Positions 1 to 12,300 of a DNA stretch of 64,000 nucleotides are shown here, in pieces (position 1 is the first letter of the stretch; every line of letters starts with the position of its first letter). The stretch covers positions 1,031,169 to 1,095,168 of the forward strand of contig LR746276.1 of assembly GCA_902729315.2 (NCBI GenBank), given 5' to 3'. The notes under the pieces are model-generated. The model had not been told where the DNA came from, made no database searches, and worked only from the letters and a program-made list of their open reading frames with translations. The position numbers were made by a program, and so were the translations under genes. This DNA is from Spirodela intermedia (taxonomy: Eukaryota; Streptophyta; Magnoliopsida; Alismatales; Araceae).

Positions 1-817
1 ACCCTCAGCTCCTGGTTCTCCTCCTGCGAGAATCTGGGAATCGCCGCGGAGCATGGATACTTCCTGAGGTATACAAATATCACATATACATCCACCCGTC
101 ATTATACCGTTGACCTCCGAGTTTCTATCTCATCTGTTGCTCTGCCCAGTGAGGAGCCCGGCGGGGAGTGGGAGACTCCGCAGCCGTCGACCAACTTCTG
201 CTGGAAGCTGATCGCAGAGCCTATCATGAAGCTGTACACTGAGACGACCGACGGGTCAACGATAGAGGCCAAGGAGAGCGCCCTCGTGTGGCACTACCAG
301 TACGCAGACCCCGACTTCGGATCGTGCCAGGCCAAGGAGCTCCTTGATCACCTCGAGAGCGTCCTCGCCAACGAGCCCGTCTCCGTGAAGAGCGGACACC
401 ACCTTGTCGAAGTCAAGCCGCAGGTTCGGAGATTTGTTCGCCTCTCGATAGCAACTTTCACCGCCCTCTGGTTTGTTTTGCCCTAAAACGGCTCGGATTC
501 TATTCCAGGGCGTGACCAAGGGGCTGGTGGCGGAGAGGCTCTTACGGGCGATGAGGGAGAAGGGCACAAGGCTAGACTTCGTCCTCTGCATCGGCGACGA
601 CAGGTCCGACGAGGACATGTTCGAAGTCATCACCGGCACCGCGGCGGCGCCGTCGCTGGCCCCGGCGGCAGACGTCTTCGCCTGCACCGTTGGCCAGAAG
701 CCGAGCAAAGCCAAGTACTATCTGGACGACAAAGCCGAGATCGAGAGGCTGCTGCAGGGTCTTGCCGCAGTGTCTGACCAGTCGGCGAAGGCTGTCTCTT
801 TTCCCAGTCCTCCGTGA
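1..817 (+). CDS. Class II trehalose-6-phosphate synthase, 3' end (partial)
   Basis: Three exons are visible: 1-68 (continuing from outside the window), 150-423 and 509-817, with GT-AG introns at 69-149 and 424-508 and a TGA stop at 815-817. The spliced reading frame gives the C-terminal TPP-like domain of a plant TPS: it carries the WHYQYADPDFG segment, the HHLVEVKPQ strand, GVTKG after the last intron, and the phosphatase-like motif GDDRSDEDMF. Class II TPS proteins (Arabidopsis TPS5-11) combine a glycosyltransferase domain and a phosphatase-like domain; most show little or no enzyme activity and act in sugar and trehalose-6-phosphate signalling through SnRK1. The two short introns near the 3' end suit class II. 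The N-terminal synthase domain lies outside the window. No frameshift is seen. Family assignment is firm; the exact paralogue cannot be decided from this part. Confidence 0.93.
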
Positions 818-1063
818 CGACCCACCAGAGGAGGATCCGGGGAGGTCGGCGCTTGTAGATAGATCCTTCGTTTACCCGCCATCCTCTTACGAGGGAGGAA
901 GAAGATGACTTCCTCCCACGTTCCTGTACATCCCTGAATTCATTTCCTTGAAGATTTTTGTGTGGTTTCCTGTCGACTATGAGAATGGGACGGAGATTGC
1001 GGCGATCAAGGGATACCAAAGGTGTGACCTTTGTAACTTCGGTGGAGTCGCAAGTAGGAACCT

Positions 1064-1108
<45 letters not shown>

Positions 1109-1342
1109 GTAGGCGGTGATGTTGAGGCATCGATACCACTGGTTGGGAAGGGGAGGAGAAGACAAATATAGTTTGGCGTGTTGGGAAGGCGGAAGGGGTG
1201 TTGGGATTCGGTTCGGCATGATATGCGTGCATCAAAGCGAAATCCAGTTTGACTCGGCCCAACTCGGAAGCTCTCTGTGCCTCGACCCGGCTTCTGACTC
1301 CACGAGTCGCCCCAAGCTGCCCGCAGGGACGAAGAACCGCAG
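818..1342. other. Intergenic space between convergent TPS and CHX genes
   Basis: This stretch holds the 3' flanks of two converging genes. It contains a (GA)n tract at 1066-1106 and no credible coding frame: the open frames here are low-complexity readings of the repeat or shadows of neighbouring exons. Both polyadenylation sites should lie here, but I see no unambiguous AATAAA-type signal. Confidence 0.6.
1066..1106. repeat. (GA)n microsatellite
   Basis: About 41 nt of uninterrupted GA dinucleotides in the TPS-CHX intergenic space. Confidence 0.95.
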
Positions 1343-4094
1343 CTAAAAGATGGCGAACTCGTCTTCGTCCCTAGTCCCCTTCTTCTTCTTCGTGGTGCCG
1401 TTCTGCTGCAGCACCAGGACGGAGCCATGGACGGGGAAGTCGGAGGAGGCCAGAAGGTCACCAATGGGCCCGAGCTCCGGGCACTCCTCCCAGTCGTTGA
1501 GCCCCATGAGGAACGGCGATAGCCGCCGGCCGCCACGCCCCACCAGGTACAGCGCGTACATGCCTTCCATCCCCCGCAGCGCGTCTAATGTTTCCAGCGA
1601 GTTCGCCACCGTCTTCTCCACGAAGCTCACCGTCCCCGGCACGACGAACCTAAGACGGATGGACGAAGATCTCCCGTAAAGGCTCCGACAGGGAAGGGGA
1701 CAGAGTAGCAACGGGTGTTCTCCCACCTGGTGTAGAATTCTGAGAGGAAGGCCTCGTCGGCTTCGCTCTCCTTCTCGTGGTTGTTGATGGCTATGAGGAC
1801 CTCCTCGCCCTTAGAGGCCTCCATCTCCACCTCTGCGTCGTAGCTGGCGCGGGATGCCGGCAGGAACCTGACCACGGTGAGGCTCACGAGCGGGTGCACG
1901 GCCATGCGACCGCCGTAGGCCACCGCCTCCCGGTCATCGGGGCCGCCGAAGAAGAGAGCTACTACCTGGTGGCCCTCAAGCGGTGCCGCCGACACCCTGG
2001 CCGCCGCCGCCGCCGGCCCCTCACGGTCAACGAGGATGCCGACCGTGCAGGGTGCGCGGGAGAGCGTCTTCGCGTTGACCGATCTCAGCCCGTGCTTCTT
2101 GGTTATCATCTTCCCGTCTACCCGCTGGAACTTGTGGAAGGGGAGGACGACGAGGGAGGCTCGTACGTCCTTGGCACCATTGCAGATGTCCTCGTGCATG
2201 TTGGCGAAGGCCGAGACGGCGGTGACTTGCCGGATGGTGATCCCGGTCTCTTGGGTGAAGGCGTCCACCGCCGCGTTGATCTGCCTGGCCTCGTCGGCGC
2301 CGTCGTCATCTTCGTACCTGCGGGGGAAGAACCACGCCGTTGACCCTCGAGTGAACCAGGTCGCCGCGGATATATATAGCTCGGGTCTGGCTTGTCTCAT
2401 AAACATTACTCGTCGTCCTCCTGCTGGTGGTAGAGCTTGGCACTGGTCGTCTTCGCTGTGAGCTCCACCAGCTGCAGCACGTAGGCGGCGATGGACGCCT
2501 TCTCGGTGCCGCTGGACATCTCGATCAGGCTGAGGACGGCGGGGAGGTCGCGGGTGCCGTGTACGCAGGCCACCATCCGCAGCTGCGTTTCCGGCTTCTC
2601 CCATTCCAGCCCCTTGGAGCGGTACTTGTTCATCTTCCTCTCCCGTCGCACCACCAACGCCACCGCCGGCCCCGTTATCAGCGTGTTCAGCACCACCGTC
2701 GAGATAAGAGCCATGAAAGCGTCCACCGACAGCAGCTGCCGTCGGCCCCATTGGGATTAGATCGAATTCTTCGCATGGGGATAGAGGGGGAGAAGGGGGG
2801 CAATCAGGGTTTGATCTTTTTACGTTGTGTTTCATGGCCAGGGCGATAACGATGAGGTCGACGTGGCCCTTGACGTTGAGGAGGAAGCCGAGGACGAGGC
2901 CCTCGTGGAAGGGGATCTTCAGGTGACGAGCGGCGGCGACGGTTCCGGCTATCTTGCCGATGGTGCTCATGACCACCACGGTGACGACGCCCCAGAGGAA
3001 CCAGCCGTGAACGATGGTCAGGTCGGTCTGCATGCCGGTGTAGCCGAAGTAGATGGGGAGGATGAAGTTGTGGACGGGATAGGTGAGCCACTCGATGAGG
3101 GTCCTCGCTGTGCTGCCTTCCCTGGGGAAGAGTAGCCCCATGAGGAAGCACGCCATCATGGCGTTGTAGCCCACCACCTCGGTAGCGGAGGAGATGACCA
3201 TGACGAAGAGGAGGAGAGAGATGAACTCGAAGAACTTGATGTGCCGCCGCAGCCTGTTGCGCCGGTTGATCCAGCGCACCAGCGGGCGGATGATGAGAAA
3301 TGCAATGGCCATCAGCCCGGCGGCGCCGGTCGCGCGCAGGACCTTCTGCTGGTAGAAGCCGTTATCAGTGACGGCGACGGTGGTGACCACGGCGATGATC
3401 ACCAGACAACTCATGTCGTTGATGAGGGCGGCTGAGATGGCGAGGCGGCCAATCTCGGTGGTGGTGAGCTTGAGCTCGGCCGTCATGCGGACGAGGATGG
3501 GGGAGGCGGTGTTTGAGAAGATGGCCATGAGGGTTAGGACGAAGGTACTGAAGTTCCTCTCGATTCTCAGGAGCCAGTAGATCAGCGGAGAGAAGACGGC
3601 GGCCACGGAGGCAGAAACGAGGGCGCCACCGTAGGCGAGGACGGCGGCGTTGCGGCTGCTGCGGAAGAGGTATTGGATGTCCATCTCCAGCCCTATGAGG
3701 AACATGAAGATCTGCCGTCCCATCGTGGCGGTGCTCGAAATGTAGTCCCTGTTCTTGTTCCCCAAGAACAGAAGATCTTCCACTGGCTTTAGTCTCGCTA
3801 ACAATGTCGGCCCCATAATTATCCCCGCCTGGCAGGTTGAGCGATAGATCTCAACTCAGAATGACGAGAGAAAGAGAGAGAGAGAGAGAGGGAGAGAGGT
3901 ATTACCAGCATCTGAGAGATGGGACTGGGCTGCCCGACGCGTTTAAGGAGCATGTGCAGGATGTGTGAGAGAGTGATGATAATGACCGTCTGCAAGAGCA
4001 GGACGAGGAGGCCTCCATAGTCAGCTTCCGCGTCCGCCGATCCGCAGCGGTTGTTAGTACTGAAAATGGTATGCAGCGCTGTCTCATTTTCCAT
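1343..4094 (-). CDS. Cation/H+ exchanger of the plant CHX (CPA2) family
   Basis: Five exons on the minus strand: 4094-3906, 3828-2824, 2735-2410, 2317-1727 and 1649-1343, all with GT-AG junctions and consistent phase, giving about 805 residues and a TAG stop. This is the usual CHX length (roughly 780-850). Exons 1-2 encode the multi-span Na+/H+-exchanger domain, including QPSPISQML/AGIIMGPTLL, MGRQIFMFLIGLEMD, the conserved INDM segment and the GFLLNVKGHVDL segment. Exons 3-5 encode the long soluble tail with universal-stress-like folds and the late motif NDWEECPELGPIGDLL. CHX proteins are K+/H+ antiporters of endomembranes or plasma membrane that set pH and K+ in compartments; many are pollen-expressed. 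The start is the first ATG in the frame (4094); an upstream TTG in the same frame is not a eukaryotic start. The last three introns are short (77-92 nt). The gene looks intact. The subclade is not assigned. Confidence 0.93.
3873..3898. repeat. (GA)n tract in CHX intron 1
   Basis: GA repeat just inside the 77-nt first intron of the CHX gene, about 8 nt from its donor site. On the coding strand it reads as a CT-rich tract filling much of the intron. Confidence 0.9.
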
Positions 4095-4110
4095 CTCCGC
4101 CGCTGCCCCC

Positions 4111-4138
4111 AACGACGACGACGACGACGACGACGACG
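4111..4138. repeat. (ACG)n trinucleotide repeat in the CHX leader
   Basis: About nine tandem ACG/CGT units, ending some 17 nt upstream of the CHX start codon on the minus strand. It could form a structured or length-variable leader. It is noncoding if ATG 4094 is the start. Confidence 0.9.
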
Positions 4139-4291
4139 GCGGTCTCGGAGGATGGCGCCCTCACACCCTTCAGGATTATCTCTCTTCTTCTCTCGTCCCA
4201 GTCCTCCCCTACCCTAGGATCTGAATGAGCCACATCCGAACCGCAAGGGGAAGACCCTCGCCGCTGCCATCCCCACCCATGCACTCCTCCC

Positions 4292-4296
<5 letters not shown>

Positions 4297-4322
<26 letters not shown>
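4297..4322. repeat. (CT)n microsatellite upstream of CHX
   Basis: Uninterrupted CT dinucleotides about 200 nt upstream of the CHX start codon; on the coding strand it is a GA tract in the probable 5' leader. Confidence 0.9.
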
Positions 4323-4326
<4 letters not shown>

Positions 4327-4469
4327 CTCTGCATCTATCTTTGACAACGACGACGCCGGTCAGTGCACCGTCGCCGGGCCCAGGTTATACTTAGGACGCT
4401 CTGTTCCGCAGCATCATCACCAAGTGGACGAGCGGGTTTCACGGCAAGAAAAAGGGAAGGCGACCCGAG

Positions 4470-4512
4470 AGATAAATAGATAGATCGATAGATAAATCGA
4501 TAGATAGATAAG
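4470..4512. repeat. GATA-type tetranucleotide repeat
   Basis: Imperfect run of GATA/AATA/GATC units in the CHX leader/promoter region. Confidence 0.8.
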
Positions 4513-4548
4513 AAGGGAGGGAGGGGGAGAGTGAGAGTGAGAGCGGGC

Positions 4549-4591
4549 GAGAGAGAGAGAGAGAGAGAGAGGAGAGGCTCTCCATATAAAC
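4549..4591 (-). promoter_or_regulatory. Candidate CHX core promoter: TATA box plus CT patch
   Basis: On the minus strand GTTTATATGG (4591-4582) is followed within 10-40 nt by a pure CT tract (4578-4549). A TATA box followed by a pyrimidine patch at the expected start distance is a typical plant core promoter. It would give a CHX leader of roughly 450 nt containing the GATA, GA and CGT repeats. Inferred from sequence only. Confidence 0.5.
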
Positions 4592-4763
4592 ACGAGCATT
4601 CAACCGTTTGTCTGCAGAATACTAGGCGTTGAAACGGTAAAAAAAGTAAATTTTCAGGTTTATCAAACGGAAATCAAGTTCATTTCCAGTCATAAAATTA
4701 AAAAAATAAATGCTATCCCATTAAAGATAATGATTATAGGATATGGAGCAGCTGGAATATCAT

Positions 4764-5150
4764 TGGGCCTTTTCGTCAACTTAGTTACAAGTAGGTCGAA
4801 TCCGCTTCCATGGGCCAAATTTCCTGGCATCTGGGCTGTTGGGGCCCATTAAACATTATACAATCATTGTCCCATGAATCACGAGAGGCTCAACATGGTG
4901 AATAGGGCTGCATCCACGTCAGCCATTCACGTCCATGCACTATCAACAGACGAAATCCTTCCTTCTTCTGTGCTTTCCCGGCCAACTTTTGAAGGGTTTC
5001 AGAGTTTGGGATTTATCACTGGGCTCACTCATTCCCAGCCAAGATTAAACGCTAATCCAGGACCGCTGTCGAGAGTAATCCGATGTTTAAAAATCCTAAC
5101 ACCCTAAAACCCTAAAACCTTCACAGTATAAACAAAGGTTTTGGGTCGTC
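4764..5150 (+). promoter_or_regulatory. Site II (TGGGCC) and telobox (AAACCCTAA) cluster
   Basis: TGGGCC-type elements occur near 4766, 4811 and 4841 (GGGGCCCA), followed by tandem telobox-like ACCCTAAAA/ACCCTAAA motifs at about 5100-5118 and AAACCCTAAA near 5155. In plants this pairing marks promoters of ribosomal-protein, translation and snoRNA genes. No coding gene of that kind is recognised downstream. Confidence 0.4.
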
Positions 5151-5516
5151 TTTCAAACCCTAAACCTTCCTGTCGTCGGCTGATTTTGGGCTGGATCGAG
5201 TGAACTTGAGGAGGATAACCTGAGTACTAGGAGATGGTTTTCCTATCAAGGTCAGACCCGCTTCAAGGTTGTCTAGCACGATCACTTGAGAAGGACATAT
5301 GGTTTTTTTTTTTCTGGTATTTCGTCATGGAAAATGAAGCTTATAAAACGGGCCTTCATTCGGTAGATTACGAGGTCGGCCAACCGTTCTCTATGCTTCA
5401 AACGAATCATGAACCTCCTCTCTTGGAAGAGTGAGCATAAATTGACGAATAATTTGGAAAGGATCGGTCTCGATGCAGACCGATTATTCAACCATGCCAG
5501 TTCGAATGGAACCTTC

Positions 5517-5541
5517 CTCTCTCTCTCTCTCTCTCTCTCTC
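5517..5541. repeat. (CT)n microsatellite
   Basis: About 25 nt of CT dinucleotides in the CHX-ABCB intergenic region. Confidence 0.9.
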
Positions 5542-6376
5542 TTACTCTCTTAGACAAACACAACCTCAGGGTCAGCAGCACTCCGATAGAGACGTTAATG
5601 TGATGTGCAATTGGCGTTGACGGTTTTCCGGTCAGATTCAAACACAGGATTGCCACCCCCTGGGCGTTCGACTTGGGCCCGACCCTCTAAAGAAACCTCA
5701 AGAATATCCCAATTTGGTGATTTGAAGCGTATTCCCCCCCGTGTTCAAGACACCGCTGTCAACGCAAAAGAGGAGGCCCAGGTAGAACTGGAAATCCCGC
5801 AGTACGTGTATTAAATGATGGCTCAACTCTTTTCCTCTGAGTTACATGACTGCACTTACCTGCGCCCATTATAATATATTTGTGCAGGTCACTTGACCCA
5901 CATACCTTCACATGCGTGATATATGCAAGCCATATGGAGAAATCGAGAGAGAGAGGATTTTGAGCTCCCCCCTTATTAACATGGGATAAGGCTGTAAAAA
6001 TGCTGAGCTTCTGCCTCTTCTTCCCATCTTGTCTCCTTTTCTGTGAACGATGCAAGGTGAATTTGGTGGCTGGGAAGGATGCGGGGCACCTTCTTTCCGG
6101 GATAGTCGGAGGTAATAATCCTAATCTTCCACTCTTCTGTCCCTTGTGTGACGTTAATTAAATCCAGGGCAACCCAGCAACAGGCCTGTTTTTTACAGCT
6201 CAAACGCGCTCGTCGCCACTCAGCAGCGAACCATCACATCATTAATGTGCTACAAAAGTAATGGGACCGCTCCCCGCGACCGCAGTTAATACGGATGGTG
6301 GAGGGAGGAGACCTGTGGAGCCGCTTTCTCATCCCCAGCAAAGCGAGTGCATCATTATTCAATGCTATAACCCTTC

Positions 6377-6398
6377 CTCTCTCTCTCTCTCTCTCTCA
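6377..6398. repeat. (CT)n microsatellite
   Basis: About 22 nt of CT dinucleotides, with a shorter CT run about 100 nt downstream (6500-6520). Confidence 0.9.
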
Positions 6399-7252
6399 TT
6401 CTCTCTCCGTGAGAGCTTGGGAGGCCGTGAACCACAATGCACAGCTGGGAATGTGGTTGGGGGCAGTGAATGGCCTTCCCTTAAATGAAGCTTTCCAATT
6501 CTCTCTCTCTCTCTTCCTCTGTCCTACTTTGCGGCGGTCTTGGCTGGCTATCTTGCACGACGGTCACCTAGCTGTCCGTCGGCACATCCACGAGATCTGT
6601 GTCTGTCGCTCAGTTGCACAGGCGCAACGCGTTGCACAGGATCGTTATCCGAATTACGAGTCGAAATTACGGGTGTGGGCGTGTCCACCCTCCGTTCGCC
6701 AATACATGAAGAGGCGCATCTAGGGCCAGCGGCTTCTCTCGAGGGAAATCCCCTCTTCCCCTTCTCCGCCGCCGTTTGAAGGGACTTGCCGAACGCGGGA
6801 GGTAGCGCGTCCACGGAGATCTAAAAGCAGCTAATCCCCCCCCGTCGTTCATGTCCTTCATTCCTCCCCACTGCGCAAGCCGATTTGGTAGTACTGGCTC
6901 TTTGCGAGTTCTCACGACCAACTCCGAAATGGATTCGTTCTACTGTCTCCCTTCTCCTTCTCTACTAACGTTCTTCCATCTCCTGGGAACTTCTCATTCC
7001 ACGGATTCCTCTTCATGATGGAAGGACTGTCCACTTCCTATTGAGTGTTCAACGAGGTAACAAGTAGAGGCGTCAATGGGGCTGAGTAATTATGGACTTT
7101 AGCCCGTTTTTTCTTTGATTTGGATCTCGAAACCAACGCGTATAGAAAACATGCCGAACCCAGTCTAGTTGTTTTATGGGTTCCATCTCCCCTCGAAAAA
7201 TCTAATTTAATTTTATTATGATCATTTATGTAAGCAAAGATCACTCTTCCTC

Positions 7253-7272
7253 CCTCTCTCTCTCTCTCTCTC
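7253..7272. repeat. (CT)n microsatellite
   Basis: CT dinucleotides followed by a second short CT run to about 7298. Confidence 0.85.
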
Positions 7273-8188
7273 GTTGTCTCTCTCTCCCCTCTCTCTCATG
7301 ATAGCAAATGGAGGGCTCTATTATGGACTTCACCGAAGGTCTGGCTTGGAGCCTATTTCTGGGGTCCTGGTCATATCTGGGGACGGTAAAATATTCGGAT
7401 TGGAGTTGAATTTCGTAAATATATATAAATGTCATCTAGAAGGCATGACACTTTCTCGTAAATAATAACGTCAGATGAACTGTTTCATGTAATGGTGTAG
7501 CGACACTGTGACGCAAGGCTGGATATGCTATCTAGAAAGTTGGCGTACGGTGGATTGGGATCGGAAATTTGGCGGATTCATGGGGCAACCAACCTTCAGG
7601 GCTGCGATCAGTGGAGGGTTGAGAGACGGTTGAACTCATTTATTGAAAAATAATTTCCTCAAGATGTATCGTTCTTATGTTTTCTATCTTTGGAAGAATC
7701 CTATTTCATTCCTCTTTTAACTAAACTTAGAGACTTGCCTCGGGAGGCTGATCAGAGCATCCACTGCATTAATCCATATGAATTGGTAGCATGCGATCAG
7801 ATAAAGGTTGTGAATTAATGTAGACAGTTATTGAATACTATTTTTTTTCCATTTTGATAACCAAATATTTCGTGTGAATATCATATGATGGCTGTGTCTG
7901 AGTCTCGCGAATAGAGATGGAACTTCTCGGGTGTTTTTGTATCATAACCTGCTAAAATAAATGCTTCGTGAGAAACTAAGATGATTCATGCTCCTCTTAA
8001 GCCAGTTCGATAATCTTAAAGAGCATTGAAATGTAAACATAGTTGCTGATCGTGATGGTTCCAACGAAGACGGTTGCGGGGATGACAAATAGATCCAGTA
8101 TGCCGAATCCTTTCTCAGGCTCGGTGTTTATTCATACTGGGTCTATGCACCTTACACTCAGTTCTGAGTCCGTTCCTAATATCAAGCG

Positions 8189-8190
8189 AA

Positions 8191-8242
<52 letters not shown>

Positions 8243-8282
8243 TCACACCCTCACTCACTCACTCACTCACTCACTCACTCAC
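8189..8282. repeat. Compound microsatellite (CT)n(CA)n(CTCA)n
   Basis: Three repeat types abut: CT to 8210, CA to 8238, then CTCA units to 8282. This looks like stepwise conversion of one repeat type into the next. Confidence 0.95.
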
Positions 8283-9287
8283 TGTTTGGGGGGTGCGTGT
8301 TCGGTGAAGACAGAGGAATGTGATCGGCCTATATAATTGGCACTTTCATATGACTCAACCAGGATGTTGTCTTCATGTTCTTCTCAAAGAGCGGATGGGT
8401 CAGGACCTCGCGCAAGAAACACGGCCTTGGAGCCAGGGCACAGCCTCGTACATATTCTTGAACATGTTGCGAATTTCTCTCTCTTCTTCGGCGAAGACTA
8501 GTCGTCGTAAATAGTGATCCGGTGGGCCTGCCGGCAATATGGACAAAAGTGAAAATATCCCGAGTGTACTTTTGTCCAATTCCAATTTTTTATTATCTCC
8601 AATTCCCCTCCCCTACTCTTCTCTCTTCCGCTCTCCTTCTCGCTCTCCATCTCGAATTTAGGAGATTACGCCACGGCAAATCGCGCAGCTGCTGCCCAAC
8701 GACTCCAGTCCAAGAATCAACATTCACCCTCGCAACTGTCTAATTAACATTCAAACAGAACCAGAAAAATACGAGCAAGGTGCGCGACAAAGTGTATTCA
8801 TCCTCACTGCCGACAAACCAAAGTGAAGGAATCCCTCTTTCACCGTCGGCCATCTGTACGTCTTAATCCAGGCATAGGCCATCTGCTCGTCTCAATCCTT
8901 AGTATGATCCATGGAGAACTCCAACCTTAGACAGTGGTCATGAAGACTGTGGTTCGAGAGGATCTCCCCTATTTCGCCCGGAGTTTTAAGAGAACAGTAG
9001 GGGTGTTCATGATGCATCTGTGCACCCAAAAGGTTGGCTATACGAGGATTGGATCAAGTTTCGAGTCGGGGAGGATCCAGATCTGCCAGTTTGCGAAAGA
9101 GACGGCTAGGGTACGCACCGTATTTCACTTATGGTTCATGACTCAACCGTAACGAGGGAGGAGCGAAATGCGCAGCATCCACCTAACCCGTCACTGCGGT
9201 TGTTGAATGCGATTAATGGCATACCCCCTACACTTCAAAAGCTCCCGCCCCCACAGTCTCCTTTCTCCCTCGCCCGTCCACCAGAAG

Positions 9288-9292
<5 letters not shown>

Positions 9293-9358
<66 letters not shown>
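9293..9358. repeat. (GA)33 tract in the ABCB 5' leader
   Basis: Sixty-six nt of pure GA end 5 nt before the ABCB start codon at 9364. Long GA tracts are binding sites for plant BPC/GAGA-binding factors; here the tract is also almost certainly transcribed. Confidence 0.95.
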
Positions 9359-9363
<5 letters not shown>

Positions 9364-9365
<2 letters not shown>

Positions 9366-12300
9366 GAGCTTGCGTGTGGAGTCTGCGCATGAGCATGGCA
9401 AGGAAGGAGAAGCAGCAGCTACAGGAAAGGGCGAGGAGGGCGGAGGAGGGAAACTCAAGGAACAGAAAGTCCCCTTCCTCAAGCTCTTCACTTTCGCCGA
9501 CACATGGGATGTCTTCCTCATGGCAGCGGGCGCGGTGGGAGCCTGCGTCCACGGAGCCTCCGTGCCCGTCTTCTTCATCTTCTTCGGGAAGCTCATAAAC
9601 ATCATCGGCATCGCCTACCTCTTTCCCACCACCGTTTCTGATAGAGTGGCGAAGGTCTCTCTTTCCTTCATTTTAGGACTCCAAGGCCACTCATACATGC
9701 TTATCTATCTAGACAGACATATATGTATCTACGTTCACTCATCTTGTTCCTTCCTCCCTGTTAACAGTATTCTCTGGACTTTGTCTATTTGGGTGTGGCG
9801 ATCCTATTCTCATCATGGGCTGGTGAGCCTCTCCATCTTTGTAATCGGGAAAACGACGGCCAATGGGGATTTACTGTCTTTCAATATTGTAGAGGTGGCC
9901 TGTTGGATGCATACGGGGGAGAGGCAGGCGGCCAAGATGAGGCTGGCTTATCTGAAATCACTGCTGAACCAAGACATAGAGCTCTTCGATACAGAGGCAT
10001 CAACGGCGGAGGTGATATCCGCCATCACAGGCGACATCATCGTCGTCCAGGACGCGATATCCGAGAAGGTTGGTAGCCCACATACCACAACACCCGACTC
10101 ATGATTTATTGTGTGTATATTTGATCTGTGTGTGTGCGCGGACGCGGGAGCGTACATGTAGAATTTTCACCTCTTTTCGATTCTTTTTTACCACAATATC
10201 CCAATTCTGATTAATAATTCAGATACATTCTTTTCTTTTAACTTTCGCCTTTTCTCTCTCCCAAAATATATGCATACGTGCGTATCTGATTATTGCTTGC
10301 ATTCCAGAAGGTTTTTATATGCTTCAGTGAACCCGTTCAAGAATAATTATAGGTACTTCGAATGAATTCCTCTCTCTCTCTCTCTCTCTCTCTCCTTCTC
10401 TCTCCATATATACACGAAAATTGGTGACCCCTCCCAACTTCACAATATCCTGGCACAAAAAATGATAATATATGAATTTGATATTCGCTCAATTTCGTCT
10501 ATTTTATCTTTCATTCTCTCTCTTTCTCTCTCTTTCTTTCTCTTTATCTATCCATCGATACATACATATACATATATACAAATATGTGTATATATATCTG
10601 ATTCTAGCTTGTATCAGAAAGGTGGGTGCACACAACTTCGCAATGCCGCAGATATGAATAATACTTATATTCGTCTATTTATCCGTTCTTCAAAGTTGTG
10701 GATCCTATCGTTTTAATTTCGAGTTGTTTATTCGTTTACTTTTTTTGAGGAAGGACCGTCCTGCCTTCATTTATTAAAGGGTTGCGTGGCAGACTTCAAA
10801 TTTACTGTGTTTTTTTGGGTCTTCGCGCGAATTTAATTGACGACTGTAGCGGTCGATGAGTCGGCTGGATGGGAATTTATTGCCCAAGTAGTTGGGTTTG
10901 GTCCTCATCTTCTTCATTTCTTATTAAAAAATAATGAGAATTCCGACATCATATTCATTTCTTCTTTGAAAATTTCTCGCTTAGAAAAACTCTGTAGTTT
11001 ATTCATGAGGCTTCAATATTATATTTTATGTAATTCAGCTGTCGGAACGTGAGGGAAAGGGGTGTCAGCATGCCTGGTAAGTCCAGAACCTGTCCCTTTC
11101 TACATCTTCCAGATTCCACTGAGTATAGGACAACTCTCTCTCTCTCTCTCTCTGAGGTCAGGTCAGGAGGATAGAGGATGAGGCTGGGCAAGACGGGCTT
11201 CACGTAGGTTCCACCCACGACAGTCTTGCAATTGACACCGGGATGGGACTGGGCCTGACACGGTCTTGGCTCAGCCCTGCCCAGGAATTGTCCCCCCTAG
11301 AGAGGAGGGGAATAGTTGGCCATATGAGTCCGTATTTATGTAGATATAAACACAGATGCAAAGTCGGGGACATGTCACGTGTGTTCATACGAGAAACGCC
11401 ATCTAATTAGCTGTTGAAAGGCTGTGAGGAAAGCCGGATCAGCTGCATCGGGACGAGGATGGGCCGTGAGGACGAGGGCGTTGTTGAAGGGAAGTCAACG
11501 AGATGTTTTGACGGGCATCGCTTGATTTAACTAATATTCAATTGCAGATGTGTTTATCAACATATACGTATTTATTCCTTGTCGTTTCTTTGAATTTTCG
11601 TTCGCTACGTTGGGTTTTACTAAGTCAAGAGACTCGTGGATCTGGTGCGGATGGTCGCTGGGGAAGTAACTGGGCCTTGTGGTGCATGGAACTGTCCCGC
11701 GTTTCCATGTCTCCCTGCGAACAAGAGATTCCATGGAATCCCCCAAAGAAGCTCAATTTTAGGAACAGTTGAGAATTCCTAGGGATGAAAAAGGGAGATT
11801 CTTCTCGAAGAACAGGTGCTGCACGTGCTCTTGGATGAGAACGATATTCCTCAAACCATGATAGATAATCATAGAGTTATTGTCTATTCGACATGTTTCA
11901 CTGGAATTATATCCATATGTTATCATATTCTCCAGGTTTAAACACGATTAATCTTGCAGGCAGGAAACTTCCTACACTACATCAGCCGCTTCATTGCCGG
12001 ATTCGCCATAGGGTTCACCTACGTCTGGCAGATCAGCCTCGTCACCTTGTCAATAGTGCCACTGATAGCGCTTTCCGGCGGAGTATATGCATACACGGCG
12101 ATCGGGCTCATCGCGAGAGTGCGCAAATCTTACGTGAAGGCCGGAGAGGTTGCCGAAGAGGTTAGTTGGCCTCTTCCCTCACGCATCTATGTTCTTGTCG
12201 CCGTTGATTGGCCTGTTTTTCTGACTGATCGGATCCTTCTGTCTGTTCAGGCTCTCAGCAATGTTCGGACTGTCCAGGCATTTGTTGGAGAAGAGAAGGC

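Larger units (their letters stand above)
4592..9292. other. Intergenic region between CHX and ABCB
   Basis: About 4.7 kb with no gene I can support. The open frames (60-140 codons) have no recognisable domain, often read through CT repeats, and lack consistent splice partners. The content is a site II/telobox cluster, four CT/CA-type microsatellites and unremarkable AT-balanced sequence. A noncoding or lineage-specific transcript downstream of the telobox cluster cannot be excluded. Confidence 0.6.

Noticed and set aside
630-1262. 210-codon minus-strand frame over the TPS 3' end and GA repeat
   Set aside because: Its middle is a run of Leu-Ser from the GA tract and the rest is antisense to a TPS exon; no domain.
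1777-3580. Several long plus-strand frames across the CHX gene
   Set aside because: They are antisense shadows of GC-rich CHX exons; the minus-strand reading is the one with family motifs and consistent introns.
5234-5434. 66-codon frame downstream of the telobox cluster as a small gene
   Set aside because: No recognisable domain, and it includes a poly-Phe run from a T tract. Kept only as a possible noncoding transcript region.
8189-8282. CRISPR-like or satellite array
   Set aside because: Simple dinucleotide and tetranucleotide microsatellite with no unique spacers, in a plant genome.
9228-9611. Minus-strand frames over the ABCB first exon and leader
   Set aside because: Antisense shadows containing long Leu-Ser runs from the GA repeat.
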